NCBI GenBank assembly: GCA_024684395.1
Contig: JAIKWY010000111.1
Location: 1 to 64,000, forward strand
Length of the DNA stretch: 64,000 nucleotides
Reading direction: 5' to 3'
Origin: Oscillospiraceae bacterium
Lineage (GTDB): Bacteria > Bacillota > Clostridia > Oscillospirales > Ruminococcaceae
Shown in pieces: positions 24,211 to 34,100 of this stretch. Position 1 is the first letter of the stretch. Each line of letters begins with the position of its first letter. The translations under genes and the position numbers were made by a program. The notes under the pieces are model-generated. The model ran no database searches. It worked only from the letters and a program-made list of their open reading frames with translations, and was not told where the DNA came from.

Positions 24211-26213
24211 GCACCGCAACGATCGCACTGCTCGGGCAGCCGAACTCCGGCAAATCCACGCTGTTCAACGCCCTGACCGGTCTGCGGCAGCATGTGGGCA
24301 ACTGGCCGGGCAAGACCGTCGAGAAGAAGGAAGGCTCCTTCTCCTGGCAGGGGCAGGACTACGAGGTCGCTGACCTGCCTGGCTCCTACAGCATGTCCGC
24401 CAACTCTGACGAGGAGGTCATCACGCGGGATTTCATCTCCTCCGGCAAGGCGGATGTGGTCTGCATCTTAGCAGACAGCTCGCAGCTTGAACGCAGCCTT
24501 TTCATGCTGGCGGATTACGCCGGCATCTCCGTGCCGTGCTTCCTCATCCTGAACATGGCGGATGTCGCCAAGGAGCAGGGCAAGCGCATTGATCCGAAGG
24601 TCATCGAGGAGAAGCTCGGCATCCCGGTCATGCTGTTTTCGGCGACCGACACCAAGGCATATGAGACCTTCTACCAGACGATGGAACGTGCCATCCGTGA
24701 AAAATCGCAGCTCAATGTAAAGGCGCTCGAGCAGGAATATGAGAAGCTCGACGGCTATTCCGAGCTCTGTGCTGAGCTGTCTGACACCGATCTCGTCGGC
24801 TTCACGCCCATGTGGCTGACGGTCAAGGCGATGGAGCAGGACAAGGTCGTGACGGCAAAGCTGCGCAATACGCTCTCCGGCGATGCCATCCGGACGATGG
24901 AAACGCTCGTGAAGCAGTCGCAGGGAGCCATCGGCACTGGCGGCTGCAAATTCGCATGGATCGATGGGATTTTAGACGGCGCTGTGACCGAAACGAAAAC
25001 CAAGGCGACCCTCGGGAAACTCGACCGCATCTATACCCATAAATTCTGGGGCAAGCCGGCGGTCGTACTGACAGTTTTGTTCGGACTGCTGGCATCCTTC
25101 ATCCCGGCGCTCCCGATCATGGGCATCGGCGCAGCGTGGGCGATGCTGAAAGAGCCTGCAAGAGCCGGGCTGACGGCGATCCACTGCCCGGATATTGTGA
25201 GCGGTCTCATCTGCGATGTCGGCATCCAGTCGATCTATTATGTCATCAATATGCTCGGCTTCGTGTTCGGCGTGACGCTGGTGTTTGGCCTGCTGGAAGA
25301 AATCGGCATCATGGCACGTATCTCCTATGTATTTGACAATACGATGGGCAAGCTCGGCTTGCAGGGCAAGTCCGTGATGCCGTTCCTTGTGAGCTTCGGC
25401 TGCACGATGGGTGGCGCAGCAGGTGCCAGAGTCATCGACAACTGGGGTCAGAAAGTGCTGACCATCGCTCTTGCGTGGGCAGTTCCTTGCGGCGCTGCGT
25501 GGGCGATCATCCCGATGCTCTCGACCGTATTCTTCGGCGCATGGGCACCGGTCATCATCGTGGCGATTTTACTGACAATGCTACTGCATATGTGGATCAC
25601 CGCCAAGATCTTCAGCCAGGGGCTTGTCAAGCAGGAAGATCGCTGCGGCATGATCATGGAGCTCCCGCCCTATCACAAGCCGAAGTGGGGCGCACTCCTG
25701 CGCTATGTCTTCGGCAGAACGAAGGACACCTTCTTCCGTGTGCTCAAGGTCGTGCTCCTTGTAAGCGTGGTGTTCTGGCTGCTCAGCTACTCCACCTCCG
25801 GTGTGGAAAGCAGCTTCCTCTACAAGATCGGTGTCGCCATCGAGCCGTTTACGAAGCTCTTTGGTATGCCGTGGCAGCGCTTTGTGGCGTTCATCGCCTC
25901 CTCGTTCGGCAAGGAGGGTGCCGTCGGCGTCATCGGTGCCCTGTACAGCACCGGCGGTTCGCTCTATGACATCACTGCCAACGGCGCTGCCATCGAGAAT
26001 ATCAACCAGATCTTGCTGGCGAATGTTTCCCGTCCCGAGGCACTGGCGTTCATCTTTGCCATCACGTTCAATCTGCCCTGCATCGTAGCACTTGCGGCGA
26101 CCTATCAGGAGATCCACTCTGTGAAGTGGACAGCGAAAATCGCCGCCTACTACACCGTCACGGCGCTCATTCTCGCCTGCATCGCCTATCACATCGGGCT
26201 GCTGATCTGGTGA
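24207..26213 (+). CDS. feoB: FeoB, ferrous iron transporter
   Basis: Fe(II) transporter of 668 residues. It has an N-terminal G domain with GQPNSGKST (about 9-17), switch residues in NWPGKTVE, DLPGSYS and NMAD, a GDI helical region, and a C-terminal membrane domain with about eight to ten TMs (about 275-668). The usual GCxxP gate sequence is replaced by SFGCTMGGAAGARVIDNWGQ, a Firmicutes FeoB variant. The protein is shorter than E. coli FeoB (about 770). ATG 24207 overlaps the feoA stop and has GGAGG upstream. Two palindromes at the operon promoter suggest iron-dependent repression. Confidence 0.96.
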   Translation: MSTATIALLGQPNSGKSTLFNALTGLRQHVGNWPGKTVEKKEGSFSWQGQDYEVADLPGSYSMSANSDEEVITRDFISSGKADVVCILADSSQLERSLFMLADYAGISVPCFLILNMADVAKEQGKRIDPKVIEEKLGIPVMLFSATDTKAYETFYQTMERAIREKSQLNVKALEQEYEKLDGYSELCAELSDTDLVGFTPMWLTVKAMEQDKVVTAKLRNTLSGDAIRTMETLVKQSQGAIGTGGCKFAWIDGILDGAVTETKTKATLGKLDRIYTHKFWGKPAVVLTVLFGLLASFIPALPIMGIGAAWAMLKEPARAGLTAIHCPDIVSGLICDVGIQSIYYVINMLGFVFGVTLVFGLLEEIGIMARISYVFDNTMGKLGLQGKSVMPFLVSFGCTMGGAAGARVIDNWGQKVLTIALAWAVPCGAAWAIIPMLSTVFFGAWAPVIIVAILLTMLLHMWITAKIFSQGLVKQEDRCGMIMELPPYHKPKWGALLRYVFGRTKDTFFRVLKVVLLVSVVFWLLSYSTSGVESSFLYKIGVAIEPFTKLFGMPWQRFVAFIASSFGKEGAVGVIGALYSTGGSLYDITANGAAIENINQILLANVSRPEALAFIFAITFNLPCIVALAATYQEIHSVKWTAKIAAYYTVTALILACIAYHIGLLIW

Positions 26214-26218
26214 TCGAA

Positions 26219-26464
26219 ATGGACGAGTTATTGCGCTTATTACAGGACGGCAATACCCGGACGATCGAACAGCTTGCCGCAGAATTACAGACGACCGAAG
26301 CCGATGTCCGCCGTCAACTCGAATTTTTAGAGCATATCGGTGCCATCCGGCGTGTGTACAATTCCTGCGGCACCTGCAAAAGCTGCTCCGGCGGTGCCTG
26401 CAAGAGCTGTATGCCGCAGAATGCCGAACTGAACATGGGCGAACTGTGGGAGGTCGTCAAGTGA
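26219..26464 (+). CDS. FeoC-like winged-helix Fe-S protein
   Basis: An 81-residue protein with an N-terminal winged helix (LLRLLQDGNTRTIEQLAAEL, then VRRQLEFLEHIGAIRRV) and a Cys cluster CGTCKSCSGGACKSC, as in FeoC proteins that bind an oxygen-sensitive Fe-S cluster. Start ATG 26219, or GTG 26210 overlapping the feoB stop. Likely an iron or redox sensor tuning FeoB level or function. Confidence 0.85.
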   Translation: MDELLRLLQDGNTRTIEQLAAELQTTEADVRRQLEFLEHIGAIRRVYNSCGTCKSCSGGACKSCMPQNAELNMGELWEVVK

Positions 26465-27264
26465 GAGCGCCAGAACTGCTGCCGGGCATTGTATTTCAGA
26501 CGTGGGAAGACGTTCCTCCTACAGAGTCCGGACTTTTCGGGATCGGCTTCTGCACGGCGGGGCGGCGCATGTATCATCTCCGGGGAGATTGCATCGCTCT
26601 TGCACCGGAGCAGCTGATACTATATCGGAGCAGTATGCAGACAGCACCGCCCACGCACCTGACCGGACGGGAGCAGGGCTGTACACTGCTTGTAGACATC
26701 CGGCGTCTTGCCCCCTCGCTCATAGAAGCATTCTGCGGCGATGCAGCGGATTCCCTGCAACGACTGACGGCTGACAATGGCTTTGTCGTCCTTACATCGG
26801 AGCGACTGACAGAGATCATGCAGACGATGATACAGGACGAAAGCAGCCGACGGCTCAAATGCATGGAGATGCTGCTCGTGTTGGAAACGGCAGAACAGAT
26901 CACGCCGCCTCTCTGCACGGAGCAGGAATTTCACATCGCTGTAAGCGCTGCGGAATTTGCGTTATCACAACCCCAGGAGCATTTCACCGTCCGTTCGCTT
27001 GCTGCATTCGCCGATGTCTCACAGACCCGGTTCAAGGATCTTTTCGCCCGGGTGTACGGGATGCCGGTCTACCGCTTCCTGCGCACCCAGAAGATGCACC
27101 TTGCCGCTGATCTGCTCCGAAAGACCGACCGCCGTGTGATCGACATTGCCTGTGAGCTCGGCTATGACAACCCCAGCAAATTTGCACGGGCATTCACTGA
27201 GATAATGGGGATGACGCCGAGCGCCTGCCGTGCCTCCGACCATTTGGAGCATTCATGCGGATAG
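26461..27264 (+). CDS. AraC-family transcriptional regulator
   Basis: Regulator of 267 residues with an N-terminal cupin-like sensing domain (MYHLRGDCIALAPEQLIL...) and a C-terminal double HTH (about 165-265). Recognisable parts are FTVRSLAAFADVSQTRFKDLF and VIDIACELGYDNPSKFARAF. GTG 26461 overlaps the FeoC-like stop and has GGGAGG upstream. As the last gene of the feo operon it may control siderophore or iron genes, as AraC-type regulators such as YbtA, PchR and Btr do. Target and ligand are unknown. Confidence 0.9.
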   Translation: MRAPELLPGIVFQTWEDVPPTESGLFGIGFCTAGRRMYHLRGDCIALAPEQLILYRSSMQTAPPTHLTGREQGCTLLVDIRRLAPSLIEAFCGDAADSLQRLTADNGFVVLTSERLTEIMQTMIQDESSRRLKCMEMLLVLETAEQITPPLCTEQEFHIAVSAAEFALSQPQEHFTVRSLAAFADVSQTRFKDLFARVYGMPVYRFLRTQKMHLAADLLRKTDRRVIDIACELGYDNPSKFARAFTEIMGMTPSACRASDHLEHSCG

Positions 27265-27353
27265 AGCACAGAAAGCGTCGTAATCCGGCGGGATCTGTCG
27301 GAACTGTACGGAGTAGAAAAACGGATCGTTTTGTGCTATACTATTTAGAAAAG

Positions 27354-27368
27354 CAGAGCGAAGCTCTG
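27354..27368 (+). promoter_or_regulatory. Leader hairpin before DUF6110-like gene
   Basis: CAGAGC/GCTCTG hairpin 20 bp before the start codon. A possible -10 (TATACT, 27337-27342) lies upstream but lacks a good -35, so the promoter is uncertain. No other feature was seen in 27265-27388. Confidence 0.4.
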
Positions 27369-27388
27369 ACTTGAAACGAGGTGTTTCT

Positions 27389-27682
27389 ATGATCAATTTA
27401 CCGTGGGTCAAGATCGGCCTGTTTGCAGGCGGTGTGCTGTTCGGTACGGCGGGTATCAAGATCCTGAGCAGTAAGGACGCCAAGAAGTGCTATGCCAACG
27501 TCACGGCAGCAGCGCTCCGTGCCAAGGATAGCGTGATGGAGACTGTTACAAGCGTGCGTGAAAACTGCGGAGACATCTTTGCCGAGGCGAAGGAGATCAA
27601 CGCCAGACGTGATGCGGATGAGGATGCCGTGATCGAGGATGCATCGGAAGATGCAGCGGATGATGAAACAACAGAGGAATAA
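27389..27682 (+). CDS. DUF6110-like small membrane protein
   Basis: A 97-residue protein with an N-terminal hydrophobic segment (WVKIGLFAGGVLFGTAGIKIL), a conserved SSKDAKKCYANVTAAALRAKDSVMET stretch read in two halves, and an acidic tail (DEDAVIEDASEDAADDE). I recall this pattern as DUF6110, which commonly sits before HMA/P-type ATPase genes as here. Function is unknown. ATG 27389 has ACGAGGTG upstream. Confidence 0.75.
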   Translation: MINLPWVKIGLFAGGVLFGTAGIKILSSKDAKKCYANVTAAALRAKDSVMETVTSVRENCGDIFAEAKEINARRDADEDAVIEDASEDAADDETTEE

Positions 27683-27686
27683 CCCA

Positions 27687-27711
27687 AACAGACCGCTGCG
27701 GCGGTCTGTTT
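27687..27711 (+). terminator. Hairpin between DUF6110-like gene and P-type ATPase
   Basis: Stem ACAGACCGC/GCGGTCTGT followed by TTCTCT; probably partial termination, reducing ATPase expression relative to the small protein. Confidence 0.5.
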
Positions 27712-27728
27712 CTCTATGAGGTGATACG

Positions 27729-29810
27729 ATGAAATGTCAGATCCTGCATGAAACAAAGGACCGCATCCGGGTGCATTTCTGCCAGAAACGCATGACGCTC
27801 CGTCAGGCAGATATGGCAGAATATGCCCTCTCCGCCGTCAGCGGCGTCACCAAGGTCACGGTATTCGACCGCACCTGTGATGTGATAGTGCATTATACAT
27901 GTCCGAGAAAATCAGTCATCGCAGCGCTCCGGGCGTTTTCGTACAATGACAGAACTGCCGCTCTGGTGCCGGAGCAGACCGGCAGGGCGCTGAACCGTGC
28001 CTACGAGGAAAAGCTCGTGACTGCGGTCATCCGCCGGGTGCTGCACAAGTTCCTGCTGCCGCTCCCTCTGCGCCGGGTGCTGTCCGTCATCAAGGCGGTT
28101 CCGTACATCCTGAAAGGGCTTCGCTGCCTTCTGAAAGGCAGACTCGAAGTTGCCGTCCTCGATGCTGCCGCCATCACCGTATCCATGCTGCGTGGCGATC
28201 TCCAGACGGCGGGAAGCGTGATGTTCCTCCTGCACATCGGCGATATTCTCGATGAATGGACGCATAAGAAGTCCGTGGATGACCTTGCCCGCACCATGTC
28301 GCTCGGCGTAGAACAGGTCTGGATGCAGACGGAGGACGGTACGGAGGTGCTCGTTCCTGTTTCACAGATCCAGAAGGGCGACCGTGTGATCGTCCGCACC
28401 GGCTCGATGATCCCGCTGGACGGCATCGTCATCGCCGGGGATGCGATGGTAAACCAGAGCAGCATGACCGGTGAATCCGTCCCGGTCCACAAGTCTGAGG
28501 GTGCCTATGTCTACGCCGGAACGGTCGTAGAAGACGGCGAATGCACGGTCTGCGTGGAAAATCTGCAAGGCTCCGGCAGGTATGACCGCATCGTGAAGAT
28601 GATCGAGGAGTCTGAGCAGATGAAATCCGCAGCGGAGAGCAAAGCTGCCCATCTTGCAGACAAGCTCGTGCCGTGGAGCCTTGGCGGAACGCTGCTGACA
28701 TGGCTCCTCACCGGGAATGCGACCAAGGCGGTGTCCATTCTGATGGTCGATTTCTCCTGCGCTCTGAAGCTTGCTATGCCGATCTCCGTGCTGTCCGCTA
28801 TGCGCCAGTGCAGCGGCGACGGGATCACCGTCAAGGGCGGCAAGTTCCTCGAAGCGGTAGCCGAGGCAGACACGGTCGTCTTTGACAAGACCGGAACGCT
28901 CACGCATTCGCAGCCGCATGTGGCGCAGGTCATCCCGTTCGGCGGACGTGACGAGGCGGAGATGCTGCGGCTTGCGGCATGTCTCGAAGAGCATTACCCG
29001 CATTCCATCGCCAATGCGGTCGTGGCAGCCGCCGCCGAGCGTGGCCTGCTCCATGAAGAGCGCCATTCCAAGGTGGAATATGTGGTCGCACACGGCATTT
29101 CGAGCATGGTGGACGGCGAGCGGGTCGTGATCGGCAGCTATCATTTTGTGGTCGAGGATGAACAGTGCAAGATCCCGGATGAGCACATTTTCCGCCATCT
29201 GCCGAAGGAGTACTCGCACTTGTACCTCGCCATCGGCGGTGAGATCGCAGCCGTCATCTGCATCGAAGATCCGCTGCGAGACGAAGCTCCTGAGGTCATC
29301 CGGCTGCTGCATGAAGCAGGGCTGTCGAACATAGTCATGATGACCGGCGACAACGAGCGAACCGCAAAAGCCGTTGCAGAGAAAGTGGGCGTCGATGCGT
29401 ATTTCTCAGAGGTGCTCCCGGAGGACAAGGCAGCTTTCATCCGCACCGAGCATGAAGCCGGAAGGCGTGTCATCATGATCGGTGACGGCGTGAACGATTC
29501 CCCGGCGCTCAGCGAGGCGGACGCCGGGATCGCCATCAGTACAGGCGCAGCGATCGCCCGTGAAATTGCGGACATTACGATCTCTGCCAACGATCTTTAT
29601 GCACTGCTGCGGCTCAAAAATCTGAGCGATGCTCTCATGCAGCGCATCCACTGGAACTACCGCACGATCATCGGCTTCAACCTCGGACTGATCCTGCTCG
29701 GTGCGTTCGGTCTCCTGCCGCCGGCGACCTCGGCACTGCTGCACAACGCCTCCACCCTTGCCATCGGTCTGAAAAGCATGACGGATCTGAGGACAGCGCA
29801 GAGAGGATGA
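27729..29810 (+). CDS. P1B-type heavy-metal ATPase
   Basis: Metal-exporting ATPase of 693 residues. It has an N-terminal HMA-like domain lacking CxxC, an actuator domain with MTGESVP, phosphorylation motif DKTGTLT, HP-type motif HYPHS, nucleotide-binding MTGDNERT, and hinge GDGVNDSPAL. The TM metal motif is DFSCALKLAMP, not CPC or SPC, so it is outside the standard Cu, Zn/Cd and Co/Fe classes and the metal cannot be named; Fe or Mn is plausible given the neighbours. GAGGTGATACG precedes the ATG. A strong terminator follows. Confidence 0.93.
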   Translation: MKCQILHETKDRIRVHFCQKRMTLRQADMAEYALSAVSGVTKVTVFDRTCDVIVHYTCPRKSVIAALRAFSYNDRTAALVPEQTGRALNRAYEEKLVTAVIRRVLHKFLLPLPLRRVLSVIKAVPYILKGLRCLLKGRLEVAVLDAAAITVSMLRGDLQTAGSVMFLLHIGDILDEWTHKKSVDDLARTMSLGVEQVWMQTEDGTEVLVPVSQIQKGDRVIVRTGSMIPLDGIVIAGDAMVNQSSMTGESVPVHKSEGAYVYAGTVVEDGECTVCVENLQGSGRYDRIVKMIEESEQMKSAAESKAAHLADKLVPWSLGGTLLTWLLTGNATKAVSILMVDFSCALKLAMPISVLSAMRQCSGDGITVKGGKFLEAVAEADTVVFDKTGTLTHSQPHVAQVIPFGGRDEAEMLRLAACLEEHYPHSIANAVVAAAAERGLLHEERHSKVEYVVAHGISSMVDGERVVIGSYHFVVEDEQCKIPDEHIFRHLPKEYSHLYLAIGGEIAAVICIEDPLRDEAPEVIRLLHEAGLSNIVMMTGDNERTAKAVAEKVGVDAYFSEVLPEDKAAFIRTEHEAGRRVIMIGDGVNDSPALSEADAGIAISTGAAIAREIADITISANDLYALLRLKNLSDALMQRIHWNYRTIIGFNLGLILLGAFGLLPPATSALLHNASTLAIGLKSMTDLRTAQRG

Positions 29811-29840
29811 TACATGCATTCATCCAGTCTCTGCATACAT

Positions 29841-29880
29841 CGAGCCCTGACTTCGCAACAGAAGTCAGGGCTCGGTTTTT
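29841..29880 (+). terminator. Strong terminator after P1B ATPase
   Basis: A 14-bp stem CGAGCCCTGACTTC/GAAGTCAGGGCTCG with loop GCAACA followed by GTTTTT. It ends block 1, and the IS66 remnant begins immediately after. Confidence 0.93.
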
Positions 29881-30066
29881 CATGTGTTCGTTCTTTTTCT
29901 GCTGATGCTCAATACGGAGATCCTTGTCTTCACTCTCTCGTTTCAGATCGGAAAGCTGCCTTTCTTGTTCAGCATTTTTAGATTCCAATTCTGCTTTTTC
30001 AGACTCAAGATCAGAGCACTTCTTCATCGCCATTTCATATGCTTTTTTCAGTTCCTCATAGGTCAT
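29881..30066 (-). pseudogene. IS66 tnpC N-terminal fragment
   Basis: The frame from ATG 30066 encodes a coiled-coil start (MTYEELKKAYEMAMKKC, then SEKAELESKNAEQERQL) like the N-terminus of IS66 TnpC transposases. It is cut after about 61 codons where unrelated terminator DNA begins. No catalytic DDE part is present. Confidence 0.6.
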
Positions 30067-30205
30067 AATAAAACGCTCATTTTACTGAAAAACCAGTGAC
30101 TTGTGCTACTACATTGCTACCACAAAGCAAAGGATTTTTCAAGAAAAAGAGCGCATCGGAATCGTAGAATTACTGTCCACATTTTTGGCAGGTGGGGTGG
30201 AAACT

Positions 30206-30562
30206 TCAGCAGATATCCACACCGCCTTCGATTTTTTTGATCGCCTTAGGCTGATCGATCGACAGTCCTTGTGTGAGCCAGATACATTGCTCATGTGTGA
30301 GGTCACGAACCTTCTGCTCATTTCTGGGTCAGTCGAATTTTCCGCCTTCCAGGCGCTTATACAGCAGCAGAAATCCATCCCCCTCCCACAGCAGCACCTT
30401 CATCCGATCTCTGCGCCGACCACAGAACAGAAATGTGCTGTCCGAAAACATATCCAGCTTGAATTGCTGCTGGACAATTGCTGCCAGCCCATCGATAGAT
30501 TTGCGCATATCTGTATGTCCACAGACAATGTAGATATGATCAGCTCTCAGGTTTTTCAGCAT
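30206..30562 (-). pseudogene. IS66 tnpB (Orf2) with nonsense mutation
   Basis: From ATG 30562 the product matches IS66 TnpB: IYIVCGHTDMRKSIDGLAAI, FLFCGRRRDRMKVLLWEGDGFLLLYKRLE. A TGA at 30331-30329 replaces the conserved Trp of GKF-W-PR. The same frame then continues with PRNEQKVRDLTHEQCIWLTQG to a stop at 30206. One in-frame nonsense codon breaks it. Confidence 0.85.
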
Positions 30563-30922
30563 TCCAGCAGCCCTCGCAGCACTGTCAGAAGCATAGATTC
30601 TGATACATCCTGCGGCAGCTCGATCTCGATGCCATTTTTCTGGATCATGACCTTTCATTCGTCAGGACTGTTGACGAATGAATCGTTTCTGACCGCTGTA
30701 ATGCCGCCGATGCACTCACCGGAACGATCTGCGGCATCTTATTGCCGTTTGTTCAAGCAGAGCTGTTCGCACTACACGAAGTCTTCTGTAGTAAATATTG
30801 CTGTTTATGCCTTTCATCTGACACCATTCTTTGATCCTCATACCGCTGCTCTGGCATTCTGCAATCTCTTTTGCCCACTCACGGTGACGCAGTTCCTTCT
30901 TCACTTCTTTGATAGTCGCCAT
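30556..30922 (-). pseudogene. IS66 tnpA (Orf1) with frameshifts
   Basis: From ATG 30922, HREWAKEIAECQSSGMRIKEWCQMKGI...YYRRLRVVR matches IS66 TnpA. The frame is then lost. A neighbouring frame carries NGNKMPQIVPVSASAALQ and a third carries IEIELPQDVSESMLLTVL, so at least two shifts disrupted it. Confidence 0.8.
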
Positions 30923-31051
30923 ATTCCCAGTTCCTTCCAGGTATTTTCCCTTCGGCACTATTTTACTGCTTTTTCATTCTGCTGTAAAAAGCTCGGCTTG
31001 GTTGATGCTTACGATTGTTCCGGTAATAAAAGCATGATCCGATAAAACAAC

Positions 31052-31082
31052 CCCCTCCGCTGCCATCCGGCGACGGGAGGGG
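31052..31082 (-). terminator. Second terminator downstream of secretion operon
   Basis: On the minus strand, the stem CCCCTCC/GGAGGGG is followed by GTTGTTTT. It backs up the terminator at 31108-31145. Confidence 0.65.
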
Positions 31083-31107
31083 AAGCTTTACCTGTATACT
31101 ATAAAAA

Positions 31108-31145
31108 GCCAAGATCTGCCTCCAGAATGGAGACAGATCTCGTTT
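31108..31145. terminator. Bidirectional terminator at end of secretion operon
   Basis: Stem AGATCTG.CTCC/GGAG.CAGATCT with a short loop. On the plus strand CGTTTTT follows; on the minus strand TGGCTTTTTAT follows. It closes the 32-kb minus-strand operon. Confidence 0.85.
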
Positions 31146-31177
31146 TTCATGGCTTTATTGCGTTATTGATCAGAGGA

Positions 31178-34100
31178 TCAGAAGCCGTACTTTTTTCTGC
31201 GGACTGCCAGAATGATCAGAACAGTTGGTATCGCTGCCACGATCAGGCCGCCCAGAACGAACAGGAACCACCATCTCGCAAATACGCCGCCGACATAGAC
31301 ATTCTTCACCACATCCAGTGTGTTGACATTGCCTGCCATGTCCACCAGTGTGGGTCTGATCTCGTTGTAGCCCTTCTTTAGCACGAACGTGATCGTATGT
31401 GCGGCCTCATCATAGGTAAATCCGCCGTTATCACTTCTCAGCGTCTCATTGTTCAGAATGATCTCGCAATTATTGACATCAATATCCGTGGATACGCCCT
31501 CGAGCTTTGCAACACGGCTCTCCATCCCATAGAATCCGTCAAAGAAGCCAAGATTCGTCAGTGCACTCTCGTACTCACCTGCGGGCTTTACATTGTCAAT
31601 GTAGATGTGTCCGAGCGTGATGATCTGATCCTTGCTGCCGCCTGTTGCAACTGCATTGAGCGTCAGGTCAGTGTCAATTTCCTCGCTGCCGTAGTTGTTG
31701 GAAACAAAGCTATTCTTCAGTGTCACATCATACATATCGACCTGATTGATTCTTCTGTCATCCAGTTCGACCTCGATGTCCGGCTCGGTCACTGTCGTAC
31801 CATCGACCTGTACCTCAAAACCCTTATCCTTGGCAAGATAAGCGATGATGCGGATATCCTTGAACTCTGCGGAGCGGATACCCTTTTCGTTGAACTCATA
31901 CAGACCGGTCTGGTTTTCCTTGCTGCTCTCCGGAATGTAAACGAGGAAATCGGTATCTCTCTGGATGATAAACGTATGTGTGGACTGCTTGCTGGCGTTG
32001 CCTGCCGTATCGAGGGCGGTACACTTTACTTCGTAGATGCCATCCTGGTTGAAGAACTCATTGCCGATGACAACGGAATCTGTGTCGATATTGAATTCCT
32101 TGGAGGTAATGTCCATGTCATAGCCGTTCTTGTCTTCGTCTCTCTTCATCCGATACGATACGACCGTGTACTTCACACCCGCCAGATTCTTGTCCTCAAA
32201 TACGATCGGCTTTGCCGATGTGGCGGTGTCCTTGCTGGTATAGACGATCTTTTCCAGATCGTTGGGAGTCTTCAGGACAGGCGCTGTCTTGTCGATCTCA
32301 AATACCGGAGAAGTCTTCTGCGCAAGCGATCTGCCGGAAGCATCCACAGTGCTGATCGAAACCTGATATACATAGTCCTCTGCAAAGGTGAAGCTGAGCG
32401 TGTGGGTGTCACCGGTGTCTTTCCACATATCCTTGGATATATACTGTGCGGTACAGTCCTCCTTCGAGCCGGTGGTGAATTCCTGACCGGCAGGAACGCG
32501 GACGACGTGAATATTGACACCCTCCGGGATAAAGTTGTGTTCTGTAATGGTGAATGTCATTTCCTTGTTGACATTGAAGCTGTTTTCTCTCTGATTGATG
32601 AACTGGTCGAAGTTATCCGTTTCGACCGGGTTGGTCAGATCGACGATGAATGCTTTCTCATTGCCGCCGGAATAATTCACAGTCGCTGCATGGTTGCAAA
32701 GGTCGCTACCAGAGATGCTGAATGTGTACTCGCCCTCGAGGAAGGTCAGCTCTGCAACATGCTCTGTTTTGGAATTATCCTTGAAGGTCAGCGACGGAAC
32801 AGAGCCGTACATATTCGTAATCTCTGCTTCGATCCGCTGTGCATCAAAGTTGCGCTCGGTCACTGTGACAATCGCTGTACGCGCCTCACGGTAATAGGTG
32901 CCGTTGCCAGGCGTTGCGCTGAATGCAACATCAATGACCGGTGCGGTCTTGTCGATTGAGAAGGCATCCGTACTCTTTTCGGAGCTGTTGTTTGCGCGGT
33001 CAGTCATTTTGAGTGAGAGCATGATGCCGTTGTTATCGGAGTTGAAACCGTAATCACGCGCCACCTCGGTGACGAGGTTGGCATCCATTGCGGTGACCTT
33101 CCAGCCGTCGCCAAGATCCTTGCCTACTTCATTGCCGGTATTTCCGATTGTGATCGTTTTCTCATCCTGATTTTCCAGCTCGGATTCCATCTTGTACTTG
33201 ATCTCGCGGATACCGGACTGCTTGTCAATGATCTTGACTGTCAGCTTGACATCCCTGTCATAGAGCGGATGACCGTCCGAATCCTTATAGCCTGCATTGT
33301 CAAGACCGAATACCTCGATATGGGTTTCCGATCCATGCAGATCTGCGGTATCCACAACAAATGCTCGAGGTGTCTGCTCATCAGATTCGTTGCCGACATT
33401 GTCGGATGCCTTGACGTAGATCTGACCCTTGAAATCCTTTGGAATATCAAAGGAAGCATTGCCGTCGCCGTCGATCGCTGCGGTATTCTCGGACTCACCG
33501 GTCTTTTCACCGTTCTGGTAGGAGACCAGGCGGTACTTGATCTGGTGCAGACCGGAGGACGGTGCATCATCGCTCACATGTACGGTCGCTGTGAAGGCTT
33601 CGTGGAAGTAATAACCATATTCCAGATACTCAATGAATTTCTTTTCATCCGGATACTCGTCGGTATTGCCGTAGTTGTCTGCGGACTTGATGGAGAAGCT
33701 GAACTGATCCACATGCGGCGGGATCTTGTCGATGTGATACTCCAGCTCCGCAGTGCCCTGGTTGCCTGCATAATCCTCTGCGACAACGCGGATGACGTAG
33801 CGGCCGTCCTGCGAACCGTGGGTGGCGATCAGATTGTCCGTGCTCAGAACGTAGTTAACAGTTCTGAAGACAGCCTCCGGCTTTTGGATCTTGTTTGTTT
33901 CCTCTTCCGTAAGGAACATATTTCCTTTTGCGTCCTCGACAAAAGGCTCCTTAGAATCGTTGACATAGACTTTGACGGAGCTGATGCCGGAATTGTCATC
34001 GCCGTCATCGCTGATGGTAAAGTTGATGTCATGGTCATCCTTGAACCAGAGCTGACCGTCCGATCTTGCAACGCCGTCACTTTCGAGTTTTGCAAAATTC

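Larger units (their letters stand above)
29881..30960 (-). mobile_element. Decayed IS66-family insertion sequence
   Basis: Order tnpA'-tnpB'-tnpC' on the minus strand, each broken. No clear terminal inverted repeats or target duplication were found by eye. It lies between the iron locus and the secretion locus and marks a junction where DNA was inserted and then deleted. Confidence 0.8.

Noticed and set aside
29677..29880. C-terminal half of the 129-residue frame beginning at 30066
   Set aside because: These codons come from the P1B ATPase terminator and gene end, not from IS66 tnpC.
29881..30960. Active IS66 element
   Set aside because: tnpA is frameshifted, tnpB has a nonsense codon and tnpC lacks its catalytic part.
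31397..32959. 520-residue plus-strand open frame
   Set aside because: Shadow of the Ig-like repeat protein; composition mirrors the antisense of repeated codons.
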